This document shows, in pieces, positions 42,250 through 53,748 of a DNA stretch of 64,000 bases (the stretch's first letter is position 1; each line of letters opens with the position of its first letter). The notes under the pieces were generated by a model. It made no database searches. It saw only the letters and a program-made list of their open reading frames with translations, and was not told the DNA's origin. The position numbers were made by a program, and so were the translations under genes. The stretch comes from Ampelocalamus luodianensis (lineage: Eukaryota; Streptophyta; Magnoliopsida; Poales; Poaceae), in NCBI GenBank assembly GCA_036346255.1, contig CM070632.1:25322657-25386656 (forward strand), in the 5' to 3' direction.

Positions 42250-43760
42250 GTTAGCTGTATAACAAAGGAAATCCTACAACTTTTTGGTGAGGCCACTGGT
42301 CTGCATACTAATTTGGCTAAAAGCTCTTTTCACCTATCCGCTGCAATGATCTACATATTCAGCTCATCACTGATAGTTTGCACTGCAACATTACTGCTTT
42401 CCCTTGCAAATATTTGGGGTTGCCTCTCTCTTTACGGAAGCCGTCGCGTTCAGATTTTCAACCTTTGTTGGACAAGGTCGCCAATCGCCTCCAAACTTGG
42501 TAGGCGAAATGCTCTCTCAAGGGGGAAGTTTGATTTTGGTTAAGGCAGTACTGGCAGCCATGTCAGTTTTTAGTTTTATGGCTCTTGATCCCCCCCCCCC
42601 TCGGTAGTGAAAGAGATTGACAAAATGCGTCGGGCTTTTCTTTGAAAAGGATCTTCATCTGTCTCAGGAGGCAATTGCTTGGTAGCTTGGTCGTCAATCT
42701 GTCACCCCCTCCAGTTAGGCGGGCTCGGTGTGCACAACTTGGTGGTGCTAGGAAAGGTCATACGCGTCTGATGGCATTGGTTACAGCATACATGGGTGTC
42801 TCGACCTTAGGTTAGTTTGCAAGCCCAGAGTAGCCAATAGGAAATTGACATGTTCAATGCTTCTATTCTTGTCAGATTAGGGAATGGCAAGAACATATTG
42901 TTCTGGGAGGATCGCTTGCTAAACGGTTGCTCCATCCAAGGCCTCGCACCGTCCATCGTCCGGATGGTCAAACCTTCCATTTAGAGGAATAGAACAGTGG
43001 CCCAAGCACTTGACAATGATACTTGGATTCTAGACTTGCAAGGTCAGCCAAACGGAAATTCTGTTGCTGAACTTCTAAGGCTCTGGAATAGGTTGCAACA
43101 TATTCGGCTAGCCCAGGAGAGGTCAATTCCTTAATTTGGTGCTGGGAAGCCTCAAGTTGCTACTCTGTTAAGTCGGCGTACTTGGCTTTCTTCACAGGAT
43201 TGACTAGGTTTATGTGTGCGGTGGCCATTTGGAAAGCTCGGGTGCCACTGAAATACAAAATTTTCATGTGGTTAGCGATACGGCGACGATGTTGGAGAGC
43301 TCATCGTCTAAGGCATCATGGTCTACAAAATCAAGAAATATGTGTTTTTTGCAGCCATCAAGAAGAGACCATTGAACATATTCTGCTAGGGTGCGAGGTA
43401 ACGGTGCAATTTTGGGGTCGCTTTGTAGCACTGATTGGCTCGCGATGTCCTGTGCCTAGTGGAAAGCCCACTCTCCAAGATTTCTGGTTGGTCGCTAGGA
43501 CTTCAACACCAAAACATCCAAGAAAAGATACAGATTACTGTATTATTCTCGTCTCTTGATTCATTTGGAAAGAGCGCAATCAGAGAATTTTTAACAACAT
43601 TGTCATAGCTATCGATTAGCTCTCTCATCTTGCTCTCCAGGAATACCGGCAATGGCGCTTGGCAGCTATGCATCGATTGGAGTTGGCAACGCAGCAGCAG
43701 TAGTTACCTTCTGTTTTGTCGGTCGTTAGAGCTGTTCACAATAGTTACCTTTTGTCAGTT
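42250..43760 (+). pseudogene. LINE (non-LTR) reverse transcriptase, C-terminal part
   Basis: Pieces in three frames are collinear with plant L1-type ORF2. They read FGEATGLHTNLAKSSFH, then (shifted) KYLGLPLSLRKPSRSDFQPL and LVKAVLAAMSVFSFM, then the zinc-binding zf-RVT part with WKARVPLKYKIFMWLAIRRR and CVFCSHQEETIEHILLGC. This is the thumb and C-terminal domain of the RT. The catalytic fingers and palm are missing, so it is 5'-truncated, the usual fate of LINE copies. A C-run (about 42590-42600) falls in a frame break. No clear poly(A) tail marks the end. Confidence 0.8.
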
Positions 43761-43897
43761 TTCAGCTAGCGTCTGACTACGGAGCGGTTACGCTCAAGTT
43801 TTTCTCAAAGCGTTTCTATTTCGACGGGGTCTTGATTCGGTGTCGAATCTATGGCTGTTGGGTGTTCTACCGAGATTTGTCGCAAAAGTTGTAGGAT

Positions 43898-44020
43898 ATT
43901 CGTATTCAACCGAATTAACTACATATTCGATTCGAATTCGTATTTGAGAATGTTCGAATTCGTATTCATTTTAAAAATATGGATTCATATTCGTATTCGA
44001 GACTATTCGATCCATTTCCA
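43898..44020. repeat. Low-complexity ATTCGTATTCGA tract
   Basis: Short units ATTCG and ATTCGAATTCGTATT are repeated imperfectly over about 120 bases. No gene. Confidence 0.75.
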
Positions 44021-44434
44021 TCCCTAGTTAACACCGGTGGGAACAGGGGGGGTCAATGGTTCCTCCCGAGCTCCCCATATTAGTTGGTCCGCCTTGATTA
44101 CAACCCTTCCCCCATGTTGCCTCCTCTCCTTTTGGCTTCTTAGTAGCAACACGTTGTGGTGGTCCCATCAATCCATCCCTACCCCTTCCCACCCTTCTTC
44201 TTCCCCTACTAGCCAACTATATGTGATGTCTTCTACTACTACTCCCCGTCGCGGCAAGAGCTAAGGCGTAAGGCGAGGAGTACAACGCCGAGCTAGGCCG
44301 CAAGGGCAAATGGCCACATTCCACGCAGTAGTTCTACCCTCTTCGTCCACATATCCCATGTATTTCTATTTCCCTAAAGGCATACGTGTACCATCCTCAG
44401 TTCGTTAGACTGCGTGCCATGTAACCCCTTGTCC
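44021..44434. other. GC-mixed DNA without a recognisable gene
   Basis: Short frames on both strands only. It may be internal sequence of the MULE remnant that follows, but I cannot align it to the complete copy. Confidence 0.35.
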
Positions 44435-44720
44435 GATGAAATGTCGTGTTGTTATCGTTGCGTCATTTCCCGAAAGTTCTTCAAGGGAGTTGTGTATGAA
44501 TTCTCGGACGCATTGTAATATCACTTGGTTTCGGACTTACAAATCATTGATACCTCAATCATCATCAAAAAAATCTTACAAAAATCACCTTACTAGAATA
44601 ATACACGACGATCACAAAATCCTATTGTCTGTTTAACCCATTTCGTACCGTTGCAATTCTGCGAAAATCACAAACAAAGCAAGTTGGTTAGGGTTTCAGC
44701 TTCCTGTCGCCAATTGAACC
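44435..44720. mobile_element. Right sub-terminal part of a second MuDR-type copy
   Basis: This stretch is a direct, not inverted, repeat of about 48010-48240, with TGTGTATGAATTC, GATACCTCAATCATC, ACGACGATCACAAAA and CATTTCGTACCGTT in the same order. It ends with GTCGCCAATTGAACCGG, like the outer repeats of the element to its right. It is best explained as the truncated right end of another copy lying head-to-tail with the one at 44725-48460. Confidence 0.6.
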
Positions 44721-44724
44721 GGTT

Positions 44725-47700
44725 GTAATTTTTCTCAAAATTAATATATTTTTAAAAGATATTTACAAAAATAAATAGCCGCCCCAAAAAATTACAAAAA
44801 TGACTCCCTATCGCCAGTTGAACCCCTTGTCGTCGGTTGAACTATCTATCGCCAGTTCAACTGGCAACAGAAAGCTATCGTCATTTAAACTGGCGACAAG
44901 CCCCTGTCGCCAGTTGAACTGGCAACAAGCCCCTAACCCCTATAAAACCCTCTTGAAACCCTCAATATTCGACACAGGATTCAGTTTTATTCACAAAAAA
45001 GAAAAGGAGAGAAGAGAGAGGAGAAGAAAAACTAGCGAAGCGCTGTTTGGCCGGTTGCTCACCTCTCGGGTAATTTTTAACAAAATAGATTACATAATTT
45101 TTTATGTACGATTATGTAGTGCAGTACGTTTTACATAATATTTTTGTGGGTTGTTTAGTTTTAGATATGTAGTTAATTGTGTAAATGTTCTTTACACTGC
45201 AGTGCGTCAAATATGTCTGACGTCGCCAATTTCAAAATTTACTATGGTCGAGGGACTATTATGGAGGGTCCCGAGGGAATTGATTTGATTTATTTCGATC
45301 GTGGACGTGCCCTACCAAGACCTGAGCAGCGTACATTCGGCGCTGTGATGCGGTGGTCGTTCCACACGTTCCAAGTGGACCGTGATGTGTACGATCTAAC
45401 ATTGAGTTGAGTTGCCTTACCCCCCCGGGCAGGACAGCCCACGTATTGGGAGTTAGTGCAACTAAAGGGAACAAATTCATGGCGATTGTATATACGCATG
45501 GCGAGGGAGAGAGGGTGGAAATTGGTCCTTCTAGTCCAGGCATATGCCAAACCCACTCCAGCATCCACGGCTGAACAAGAAGGGGTTGCTGACACCGAAT
45601 AAGAAATCGGGGACTCCAGAGCGGCGCACACAATGGCTGAAGAAAAAGGGGTTGCTGATACCGTCGATGAAGACTATGCCGAAGTAGCTCCTTCAGTGAG
45701 ACAAACTAGTAGGCTTGCTGACGAGGGTGAGGAGCTGGAGGACCTAGTGCAAAGGATGGATCTCGAAGACCGGGACTACATGGCATTGTCCGAAGATGAA
45801 GGTTTCGATGACGAGGATGATGCGGACTAGCAGGCGGTTCCATCCGAGTGGAACATATACCAGTTCGACAACCTCATCGTGAACGAAGGCTCCCGTGTGT
45901 CGTGGGAGTACGACCAGAGCGAGGTCAGACTAGGAGCTATGTACAAATGCAAGGAGGCCGTGCAGGATGCGATCAAATTCTGGGCATTGTCGGTGCGGCG
46001 CACATTCACCATCGTCAAGTCTACCCCAAGATGCTACGATATGAAGTGCGGCATTGAGGGATACCCTTGGCGCGTGCACGTATTTCAGCCTAAGTGGGAC
46101 ACCTACTGGAAGTGCTCTATAGTGGTCCCCCACACATGCGTCGTCGCTGAGTCAGTGCAGTCCCACCGGAACCTGTCATCAGGCTTCATCGCCAACCTCA
46201 TGTATGGTGAGATCGTGGATAATCTAGATTTTGAGCCACGATCCATCATTCGGGCTATTGAGGCAAGGTTCTAGTACACTATCAGCTATGCCAAGGCTTA
46301 GAGGGCAAAACAGAAGGCATTGGAATCAAGGTTCGACACGTTCGAGGATTCCTACCACAACCTCTCTGGGCAACTCCGAGTCATACAAGACAGGAATCCC
46401 CACACTCATGTCGACATTCAAGACGCCACGCATCCGAAGTGGCCTAATAAGAGGGTACTACAGCGAGCATGCTTCGCCTTTGGTCCATGCATCAATGCAT
46501 TCCGGCACTGTCGTCCAATCTTACGCATCGATGGCACATTCCTGACTGGGAGGTACAAGGGTCAGATACTGACTGCAATAGCGACGGACGGAAACAATCA
46601 AGTTCTTCCCATGGCATTCGCTTTCGTTAAAAGCGAGAATATGGATAGCTGGCTGTGGTTCCTGAAGAATGTGAGGATTTCTGTTGTGCAAGGTCGTCCC
46701 AACGTATACCTCATACATGATCGGCACGCAGGCCTTCTGCGTGCAATAACTCAGCTACAACGAGGAGAGAACGTACCACTTCCATGGTCGGATCTACAGA
46801 GCAGGTGGTGCAAAAGGCACTTGAGTACAAACTTCTATAAGCAGTTCCGCAACAAAGACTTGATGAACTTATTTAAGCGGCTGTACAACTAGAACCAGCA
46901 GCGGAAGTTTGAAACACTCTGGAAGATTATGAATGACCGGACCCAAACCCACAGAAGGGAGGTAGCGAGAAGGGCCGCCCCAAGCGCTGACCAGGTCCCC
47001 GAAGCATTGCCACAGCTACCCACAAACGGTCCTAGTGTCACGAGGAAGACAAGGGCACAGGTCAAATGCTTCTCGGACTGGATTGAGCACGAGCCTAAGG
47101 AGAAGTGGTCACTGCTACATGACAGGGGTGGTGCTCGATATGGTATCATGACAACCAATCTAGCTGAGATGTACAACTGGGTCATGCGCGGCGCAAGGTG
47201 CCTCCCTTTGGTTGGTATTATGGAGACAATTCTCCGCGATACCACAAACTACTTTGTTAACAGATGCAGCAATGCGTCTCTCGCCATGGCAAATGACATA
47301 GTACTCTACTCCTCCATGATCACCAAATACATAGAGGAGAAGAGCAAGAAGGGTGAGATGCACCGGGCATTCAAGATGGGCACGAGGGAGCTTTGCTTCG
47401 AGATAATGTGCAGGGATAAAGGACATCGCGGACAAACCGCGAGAGGATCACCTATGAGTGCACGCTATGCCGCGATAGTTGCGTATGCACTTGTAACAAG
47501 CCTCTTCTTCTGCATAGGCTCTGCTCTTATGTCATGACCGTCTGTTCGACGGTGGCGTAGCATCCCGGTCAGTACCTCTCTGACTATTTCACCAAGGAGG
47601 CGGTGATGCAAACATGGAGTGGAGAGATGTATGGTTACGTCGTGGTTGGCCATTTCACTAGCCATCCCACCTAGGAGCAACTAATCTGGGCCGCGAACAT

Positions 47701-48460
47701 TGGTAGGCTCAAGGGAAAGGTTGGCCGGCGACAGGTACGACGCATTAGGAACGATATGGACGAGGCAGAAGCTGAACGTCGTACGAAGAAGTGCTCCATT
47801 TGCAGAGAGTCTGGGCACACCTTTAAGATATACCCCACGCAAAATCCTCGGGACCAAGGAGACATCGGCACTCCAGATGTCGCCGCGGGGACCTCATCTG
47901 GTGCTCCAACTTGAGGCAGTCCACATGGGAGACGTTGAGGTTGCGACCACGAGAAAAAAATGGACAACAGTAATATATTATTGCTAATATTCTGAATTAT
48001 CATTTCAATTAAGTGTTATGATGTTCTGCTGCAATTTCTGTAATATCAGTGTGTATGAATTCCCGAGCGAATCGTAATATCACTTACCTTCCCCTTTACG
48101 AATCGTTGATACCTCAATCATCCTCGCTAAATTCTTCAGAAATTAATCGTAATAAAACAACATACGACGATGACAAAATGTTATTACGAGTCTAACAGAT
48201 TTCATACCGTTTAAAATTTATGAAAATAAAAATCGCTAAGTAGAATAGGACTGAGGTATCTATTGGCAGTTGAACTGGCGATAGCTTCCTATCGCCAGTT
48301 CAACTGGCGATAGATACCTCAACCGGCGACAGGGGGCGATAGGGTCCCTGTCGCTAGTTCAACTGGCGATAGAAATATATTTTTGTAATTTTTTGGGGTG
48401 GCTATTTATTTTTGTAAATATCTTTTAAAATTATATTATTTAAAAAAATTCTTGTTATAC
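44725..48460 (+). mobile_element. MuDR-type Mutator-like element with decayed transposase
   Basis: Inverted terminal sequences match between 44730-44990 and the complement of 48250-48460. Shared text includes TTTTAAAAGATATTTACAAA, AATAAATAGCC, CCCCAAAAAATTACAAAAAT and CTATCGCCAGTTGAAC. The ends are rich in the palindromic motif CGCCAGTT/AACTGGCG. A full-length but broken mudrA-like gene lies inside. The exact outer ends and 9-bp duplication could not be fixed because the terminal A/T runs are diverged. Confidence 0.85.
45213..47917 (+). pseudogene. mudrA-like transposase, nonsense-ridden
   Basis: Starting at MSDVANFKIYYG, one frame can be followed for about 2.2 kb through six internal stops at 45408, 45600, 45828, 46272, 46299 and 46890, with no frameshift until about 47430. 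Domains: the MuDR N-terminal DNA-binding segment (YKCKEAVQDAIKFWALSVRR, CGIEGYPWRVHVF), then the MULE transposase core with RIDGTFLTGRYKGQILTAIA (first Asp), VYLIHDRHAGLLRAI (second Asp) and NLAEMYNWVMRGAR (Glu region). After a frameshift come a SWIM finger CTCNKPLLLHRLCSYVM and a CCHC-like knuckle CSICRESGHTFKIYP whose last Cys is Tyr. The enzyme would cut and join element ends. It cannot be made from this copy. Confidence 0.9.
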
Positions 48461-48840
48461 TAGCTTCTTTTGTCTCCCTTTCAATTTACATCGAATCACC
48501 AAGTGCTTAATGTAGTAGACCATAAGAACGTCACACGACTACCAAAGCCACCCTTGTTAGATATAAATTAAATACCAAGTAAGCATTCGACATCGATAAA
48601 ATGTCTTTTTTCATTGTATTGATTTCTTACTTTCCATGATCTTATTAAAAAGTAGAAACTAATGCTAATGGTTAGAGATGACCTAACGGGATGTGCCTAC
48701 CAGGTCCGTGCCGGGTCAGGCCGCCCATTTGGCCACCTTTAATGGTAGTACTCGGAAAATGGTAGATGATGCAGAGAGGGACTAAGGAGTAACTGCATAA
48801 GCTAAACCGACTATACCCCTTGAAGGCATTACAAGGGGGA
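48461..48840. other. Non-coding DNA between two MULEs
   Basis: 380 bases, AT-rich, with a short GGTCCGTGCCGGGTCAGGCC stretch like that upstream of the Rab gene. No gene seen. Confidence 0.4.
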
Positions 48841-48844
48841 AAAA

Positions 48845-50080
48845 GATTTATTTCTAGAGTTGCAAGTTTTGAAATCTACCATTACAAAGTTCGTCATTAG
48901 ATTTATACCACTCTAGAGCTGCATTACTTTCAGATATGCCATTATGAATTTTTCTGAACCAAATTATCATTCCTTCTTCCCCCTCTCTACCTTCTTAGTT
49001 CTTCCTCCCATGTCTACCACCACCATAGAGGTGAAATCTATGGCCACTACAAAATGCATGGCACATCGAGCTCGTAGAATGCCTGCTCACCAAGGTCTGG
49101 TCGGACAACATCCTCCTCCTATTCGCCATCGTGTGGCTGGTCATCGACTTCTACGGGCTCTCAAGAAGGCCTATGTTGTGGCCAGGGTGTTTCGGGACGC
49201 CGACTCCATCTACGGCCTCATGTCGATGCCCAACCTCATGTTGTTGTGCTCATCACTACTGAGGACGATGGTGAAATGTTGGAGAGGGCTCGACGCCATG
49301 GAGCTCCTCGAGGAGATGATGATGCAGGGCGTCCTCTCGGACCTACATACGTTCTTCGGCCTGATAGAGCACCTGGCCGCCGCCGGTGACCTCAAGGGCG
49401 TGCACAGGTTATTCGCCAGTGCGGCGGTGAAGTTGCAACCCGATGCAGAACATGTGTATGGCATCTTTGGTGAGGGCCTCATCGCAGCGAGGCGCGCGAC
49501 GTTCACGCTAAGGATGTTCGACGAGAAGCATGGTGCCAGGATCGCGCTGGACGCACCCACCAAGGTGCTGTTGGTGAAGAGCCTGTGGAGGGAGAGGAAG
49601 CTCTGGGAGGCGGCGCTGGTAGTGGTGGATGGAGTTCGGTGTGGTGGTGGCCCATGGAGAGCGACGGCTTCGAGCAACGGCGGTCGGAGCTCCAGGAAAC
49701 GGCTGGCCATGGCGAGCGGTGGCAGTCAGAACTTGGCGAGGCTGTAGACCATGGCAAGCGGCAGCGGCGGCGAGCAATGACGATCGGAGCTCGTCAGCCA
49801 TGGTATAGAGAATGCACCGCATGCGAGGAGGAGTGAGTACGCTGCACGCGAGGAGGAGCGGGTCGGCGACGGCCATGGATTTCACCTGTATGGTGGCAAT
49901 GGATATGAGAGGAATAATTAAGAAGGCAAGGAGGAGGAAGAAGGAAGGACAATTTGGTCCAAAAAATTTATAATGGCATATCTCAAAGCAATGCTGCTCT
50001 AGAGTGACATAAATCTAGTGACAAACTTTGTGACGACAGATTTCAAAAATTACATCTCTACTAGAGTGACATGTATCTTA
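48845..50080. mobile_element. Pack-MULE candidate carrying a PPR-like open frame
   Basis: Inverted repeats of about 160 bp lie at 48845-49010 and, complemented, 49905-50077. They share TTTTGAAATC, CACAAAGTT or TACAAAGTT, GTCA(T/C)TAGATTTAT, ATATGCCATTAT, ACCAAATT and TTCCTTCTTCC. The interior is GC-rich and holds a frame with pentatricopeptide-like sequence. No 9-bp duplication could be shown. The right end abuts a TTA-flanked element that may have inserted into the last bases of the MULE. Confidence 0.7.
49010..49747 (+). CDS. PPR-like protein fragment in a MULE, 245 codons
   Basis: The frame is open from an ATG at 49010 at the inner edge of the left terminal repeat. The middle resembles pentatricopeptide helices: AMELLEEMMMQGVLSDLHTF, then FGLIEHLAAAGDLKGVHRLF, and further on AEHVYGIFGEGL and PTKVLLVKSLWRERKLWEAA. 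PPR proteins bind organellar RNA. Here only about three to four degenerate repeats remain, with a basic N-terminus (HRARRMPAHQ) and a low-complexity C-terminus that is not PPR-like. It may be a captured gene piece that still gives an open frame, or a chance remnant. Another upstream ATG in the same frame (48944) lies in the terminal repeat. No introns are evident. Confidence 0.5.
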   Translation: MSTTTIEVKSMATTKCMAHRARRMPAHQGLVGQHPPPIRHRVAGHRLLRALKKAYVVARVFRDADSIYGLMSMPNLMLLCSSLLRTMVKCWRGLDAMELLEEMMMQGVLSDLHTFFGLIEHLAAAGDLKGVHRLFASAAVKLQPDAEHVYGIFGEGLIAARRATFTLRMFDEKHGARIALDAPTKVLLVKSLWRERKLWEAALVVVDGVRCGGGPWRATASSNGGRSSRKRLAMASGGSQNLARL

Positions 50081-51039
50081 GGCCATGTTCAGTAGAGCTC
50101 TAGATTCTTATTTTCCAAATTCTTCTCCTGATTCTCTGATAAACCACTTCTATGAGAATCTAGAGCTATCTGTTGAAAGCGTTTGGCTGGTAAGTTAGCT
50201 CCAAAAACTATATGAGGAAAATTAAAGGCAAATAGACCAAGCTACCCCTTATACAAATACTTCAATTGTGTCTTGTAATGCTTGCTACGCAAATCACTTG
50301 AGAAAGGTATGTGATTCCAACTTTTTTGGAAAAAAAATTACACTGAGAGATAGATAGAGCAACACACTTGGATCTGCCTCGAGCAAAGGGTACACGGCAA
50401 GTGATCAACCCCACAACCAATAACCAAGGTTGTAGTTCTTGGCATGCTCACTATTCTACTAAAACCCCCAGCTCGATTAAACAAACAACTAGAGAATCCC
50501 AACAAACAATCTGATTCCATTCCACATGGTATAGAGAGATGGGTGGAGCAAAAGATGCATACCTGGATCTGCAAACTTCCGTTGCAACAGATGATCCAAA
50601 CAATGGAACTAATGAGGATAAGTTCGTACGACGGTGGAGGTGGTGGTGGAGGCCGGTGTAGGGGGCTTGGGGAGGAGGCTGACGTAGGGGGGCTCAGGGA
50701 GGAGGCCGGCGCACAGGGCGCTAGGAAGGAGGCCAGCACAGGGGGAAATCGCTGGTCGCGAGAACAAGAGGAGAGATGAGGACGCGAGGGGAAACACGGT
50801 CGGGGGTCTCACGATGGGAGGAGGTTATGTTGATGGCACTCGCGGGTAAATAGAATCAATTTCTAGGGGTATTTTCGCTTCTACAAAGTTGGCTTCTCAC
50901 GAGAATCCACGGAAATATTGCTTTTTATTGTTAGTTTATTTTTAAGACAGCTCCTCGTGAGAAGTTGAATCGATTGTTTTGGGAAGATAGTATTTGGTAT
51001 AACTCCACGATATTCACACCTTTACCGAACAGAACCTTA
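50078..51039. mobile_element. PIF/Harbinger-like non-autonomous element, 956 bp
   Basis: The ends GGCCATGTTCAGTAGAG (50081) and, complemented, GGTTCTGTTCGGTAAAG (51036) are imperfect inverted repeats flanked by TTA on both sides. The interior has a GC-rich purine-biased block (50630-50720) whose long frames on both strands are compositional. No transposase. Confidence 0.6.
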
Positions 51040-51053
51040 ATAAAAATAATAAA

Positions 51054-53748
51054 AAAACCGCAGCCCGAAGCGGAAGCCCAAGCCCGAACCGCAGCCCGAA
51101 GCGGAAGCCCAAGCCCAAAGCAGCCGCCCCTTCCGCCCTAAACCCTAACTGGGCCCAGCTTCAGTCCAAGCTCCCCCGCCCCGCCGCCACCCTCCTCGGC
51201 AAGCGCAAGCACCGCCCCGGCCCTTCTCCGGTCCCCGCGATTCCTGAGCCGTCTCCTACCCCGAAGGAGGCAGCGGAGGCGGAGGTGGAGGTCATGCTCG
51301 AACCGACCTCCGAGGACACCACGTGAGCAGGCCCAGTCGGTTAGTGGTTAGTTGCCCTTCTTGGTACGCTTTGAGTCGTTTGGGTTTTGATTTGGTTGGT
51401 TGGGGAATGGTGTTGCTGGTCAGCTTGACGAAGGCGGTGGCGGTGGACTACGAGATGGTCGGGGTAGGCGCCGGCGGCAGCAACAGCGCCCTCGGCAGGG
51501 TCACATTGGTAAGCAACATTTTTTCTTTTGTTTTTGTTTTTCCTCTTGTATTTGCTGTGTTGTAGTAATAATATGCTGGATGGTTAATTTGCGCGGTGCC
51601 AATATTAAATGCCCAGGAGTTGGGGGTGATGCTAGGGCAATTGGTCTGGAATTTGTTGTTAAAATTGAGTGGGAAGGGTGGGGAGTTGCCAGAAGCTGTG
51701 TGATCTTGAAACAACAGTTTAATGCTTCGCATTTGGTGGGGGATGAGATTGCAACCTTTTTGCAGCCAGAGTTCGACTTGGATGCGAAGGTGTTATGAAG
51801 TTGAGTTGGACAATCCACAATTGGAGGATGGGTAATGACAAGATGTTTGCCTTAGCTAATAGGTGTTGGTGGTAAATTTGGAGCTCAGATAAATTTGAGT
51901 TAATATGTATGGGATTCGATTGCTTTATTTGGTTTCAAAGAAGAGGTTTTTACAACCTTGAATTTGATCATAGTAAGATAATAGTTAGGTGTTTGTTTCA
52001 CTAACTTAGTAAGTGGTGATTATCTGGCAATCGTGTTGTGCAATTTTCTTCCATTTAGGTTTTTTTTTCCTTCTGTTTTATGATGTTTGCAATAGTGTAA
52101 TTTGGTTTTGTTTCCTTAGACTTTTATGTCTTTTGGTGCAGTGCTCTTAATTCTTATGGGTTGTTACTTGCTAGTGCTATGAAAATGCTATAAAATAGCT
52201 AAATTTTAGTGTACTGACTTAGAGTTTGATAATTCGTGCTTGAAATTCGGTATTTGTACTAACACAACAAAATGTGCATGTCATGATTAGTCTAAGCATT
52301 TAAATGTTCTAGTGATTTGTGTATCAACTTTCTGTTCTGTATCCCAGAGAGCGGAGTTAAAATATGAAACTGACTGAATGTTAATGCTCACCCTGTGTGA
52401 GAGAGAATGGGGTTAGAATTTGGTAGCATATAATTGTTGGCATTCTGTACTGTATTTAGGAAGGGAGAAAGCAAATATCGTACCATTCTTATGCATTGCT
52501 GATGACAAAAGGAGAATGGCATTGTTTTTATACAAGAAGGGCACACAAACCATTGTGCAGTTACTTTTTTTTATGTGCTATAGTAATTTGGATGTGTGTG
52601 CATGTTTTTATACGTCTCATACTGTTGACTTGATGTAAATGGTTCAAGGTCCATGCATTCAAGGTATTTCATGGAGTTTGTTGATTATGGGTTTTAAGTT
52701 TGATGGAAAACTGATGAGAAGCGTATACTGCTTTTTGTTCAACATTCTGTAGTATTTTCTATATGAGTTTTTGGAGTATTTGCTATATGAGTAATGTACT
52801 AAATCAAATTTATTTGAAATGTCCAAATATTTGAGAGATCTAAATGCATTCCCTCCTTGTGAATATCACCCCCTAATCTTATTGTGCTTTCTGTTAGGTT
52901 AATTCCTTTGGCAATGTTGTATATGATGAATATGTTTGACCAGTGGAGCGAATAGTGGACTACCGTACCCATATTAGTGGGATTAGACCTAAGCACATGA
53001 ATAAAGGTAAAGACATCACTACACTAGCACTGTATAATTTATTTCTGTAGAGGGTGGTGATCTATGTGGGTTATGCAACACTGTTTTATGGTACTGCAGC
53101 CAAAGACTTCTGGATCGTTCAGAAGGACGTAGCTGAGCTGATCAAAGGAAGGATTCTTGTTGGGCATGCCCTTGCACCATGATCTTAAGGTTGTTGGTGA
53201 CCTTAACGCCATTCTTTAAGAACTTTGTGTTCTTTTCCAATGTAGTAAACCTTTTCCAGGTCTTGCTACTAAGCCACCCAAAAAAAGACATAAGGGATAC
53301 ATCAGAATATGAGGTTTTCCGAAGGTTAGATGGTCTAAACATCTATTCTGTCATTGTAGTGCATATTCTTATTAAGATTGCCCAGCACTGTATTGACAAG
53401 TGTGTTTCAATTCAGGGAGGGGAAGCGGAGATCGTTGAAAGATCTTGCTGCTCAAGTACTTTGTGCTAAAATACAACAGAAGGAGCACTGCCCGGTATGT
53501 GTGATATTATTTGCATAGTATTTTCTATATAATGTAGAGTTAGTTATTTATTTTAACATAGTCACTTGCTGGTAGCGTGAAAACTCATTATCATTAGCCT
53601 AACACTTTCTTGCTAATATCAATTCTGTGCATAACTAGTTTGCATGGCCATTTTGGTACTCTTATAGATTGAGGATGCTCAAGCTGCAATGTTCATTTAC
53701 AACAAGCACAAGAAAGGATGGGAGAAGAACATGAAAGAAATCTGCTGA
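51054..53748 (+). pseudogene. RNA exonuclease 4 (REXO4/REX4-type DEDDh nuclease), broken
   Basis: Exons are about 51054-51322, 51424-51508, 52898-53006, 53100-53189, 53260-53324, 53416-53494 and 53668-53748, all with GT/AG sites and matching phases. The DEDDh motifs are all there: AVDYEMVG (exon 2), VGHALHHDLKVL (exons 4-5) and HCPIEDAQAAMFIY (exons 6-7). DIRDTSEYEVFRREGKRRSL is the usual joining text. REX4-like nucleases trim rRNA precursors in the nucleolus. Lesions: no start codon in the expected place and a 31-bp tandem duplication in exon 1 (51061, 51092), TGA for Arg at 52937-52939, an extra G at 53174 inside the second motif, and an apparent extra base near 53738. A Met at 51294 could start only a shortened product. 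Confidence 0.85.

Noticed and set aside
49210..49885. Minus-strand frames opposite the PPR-like frame
   Set aside because: They are the shadow of the plus-strand frame in GC-rich DNA.
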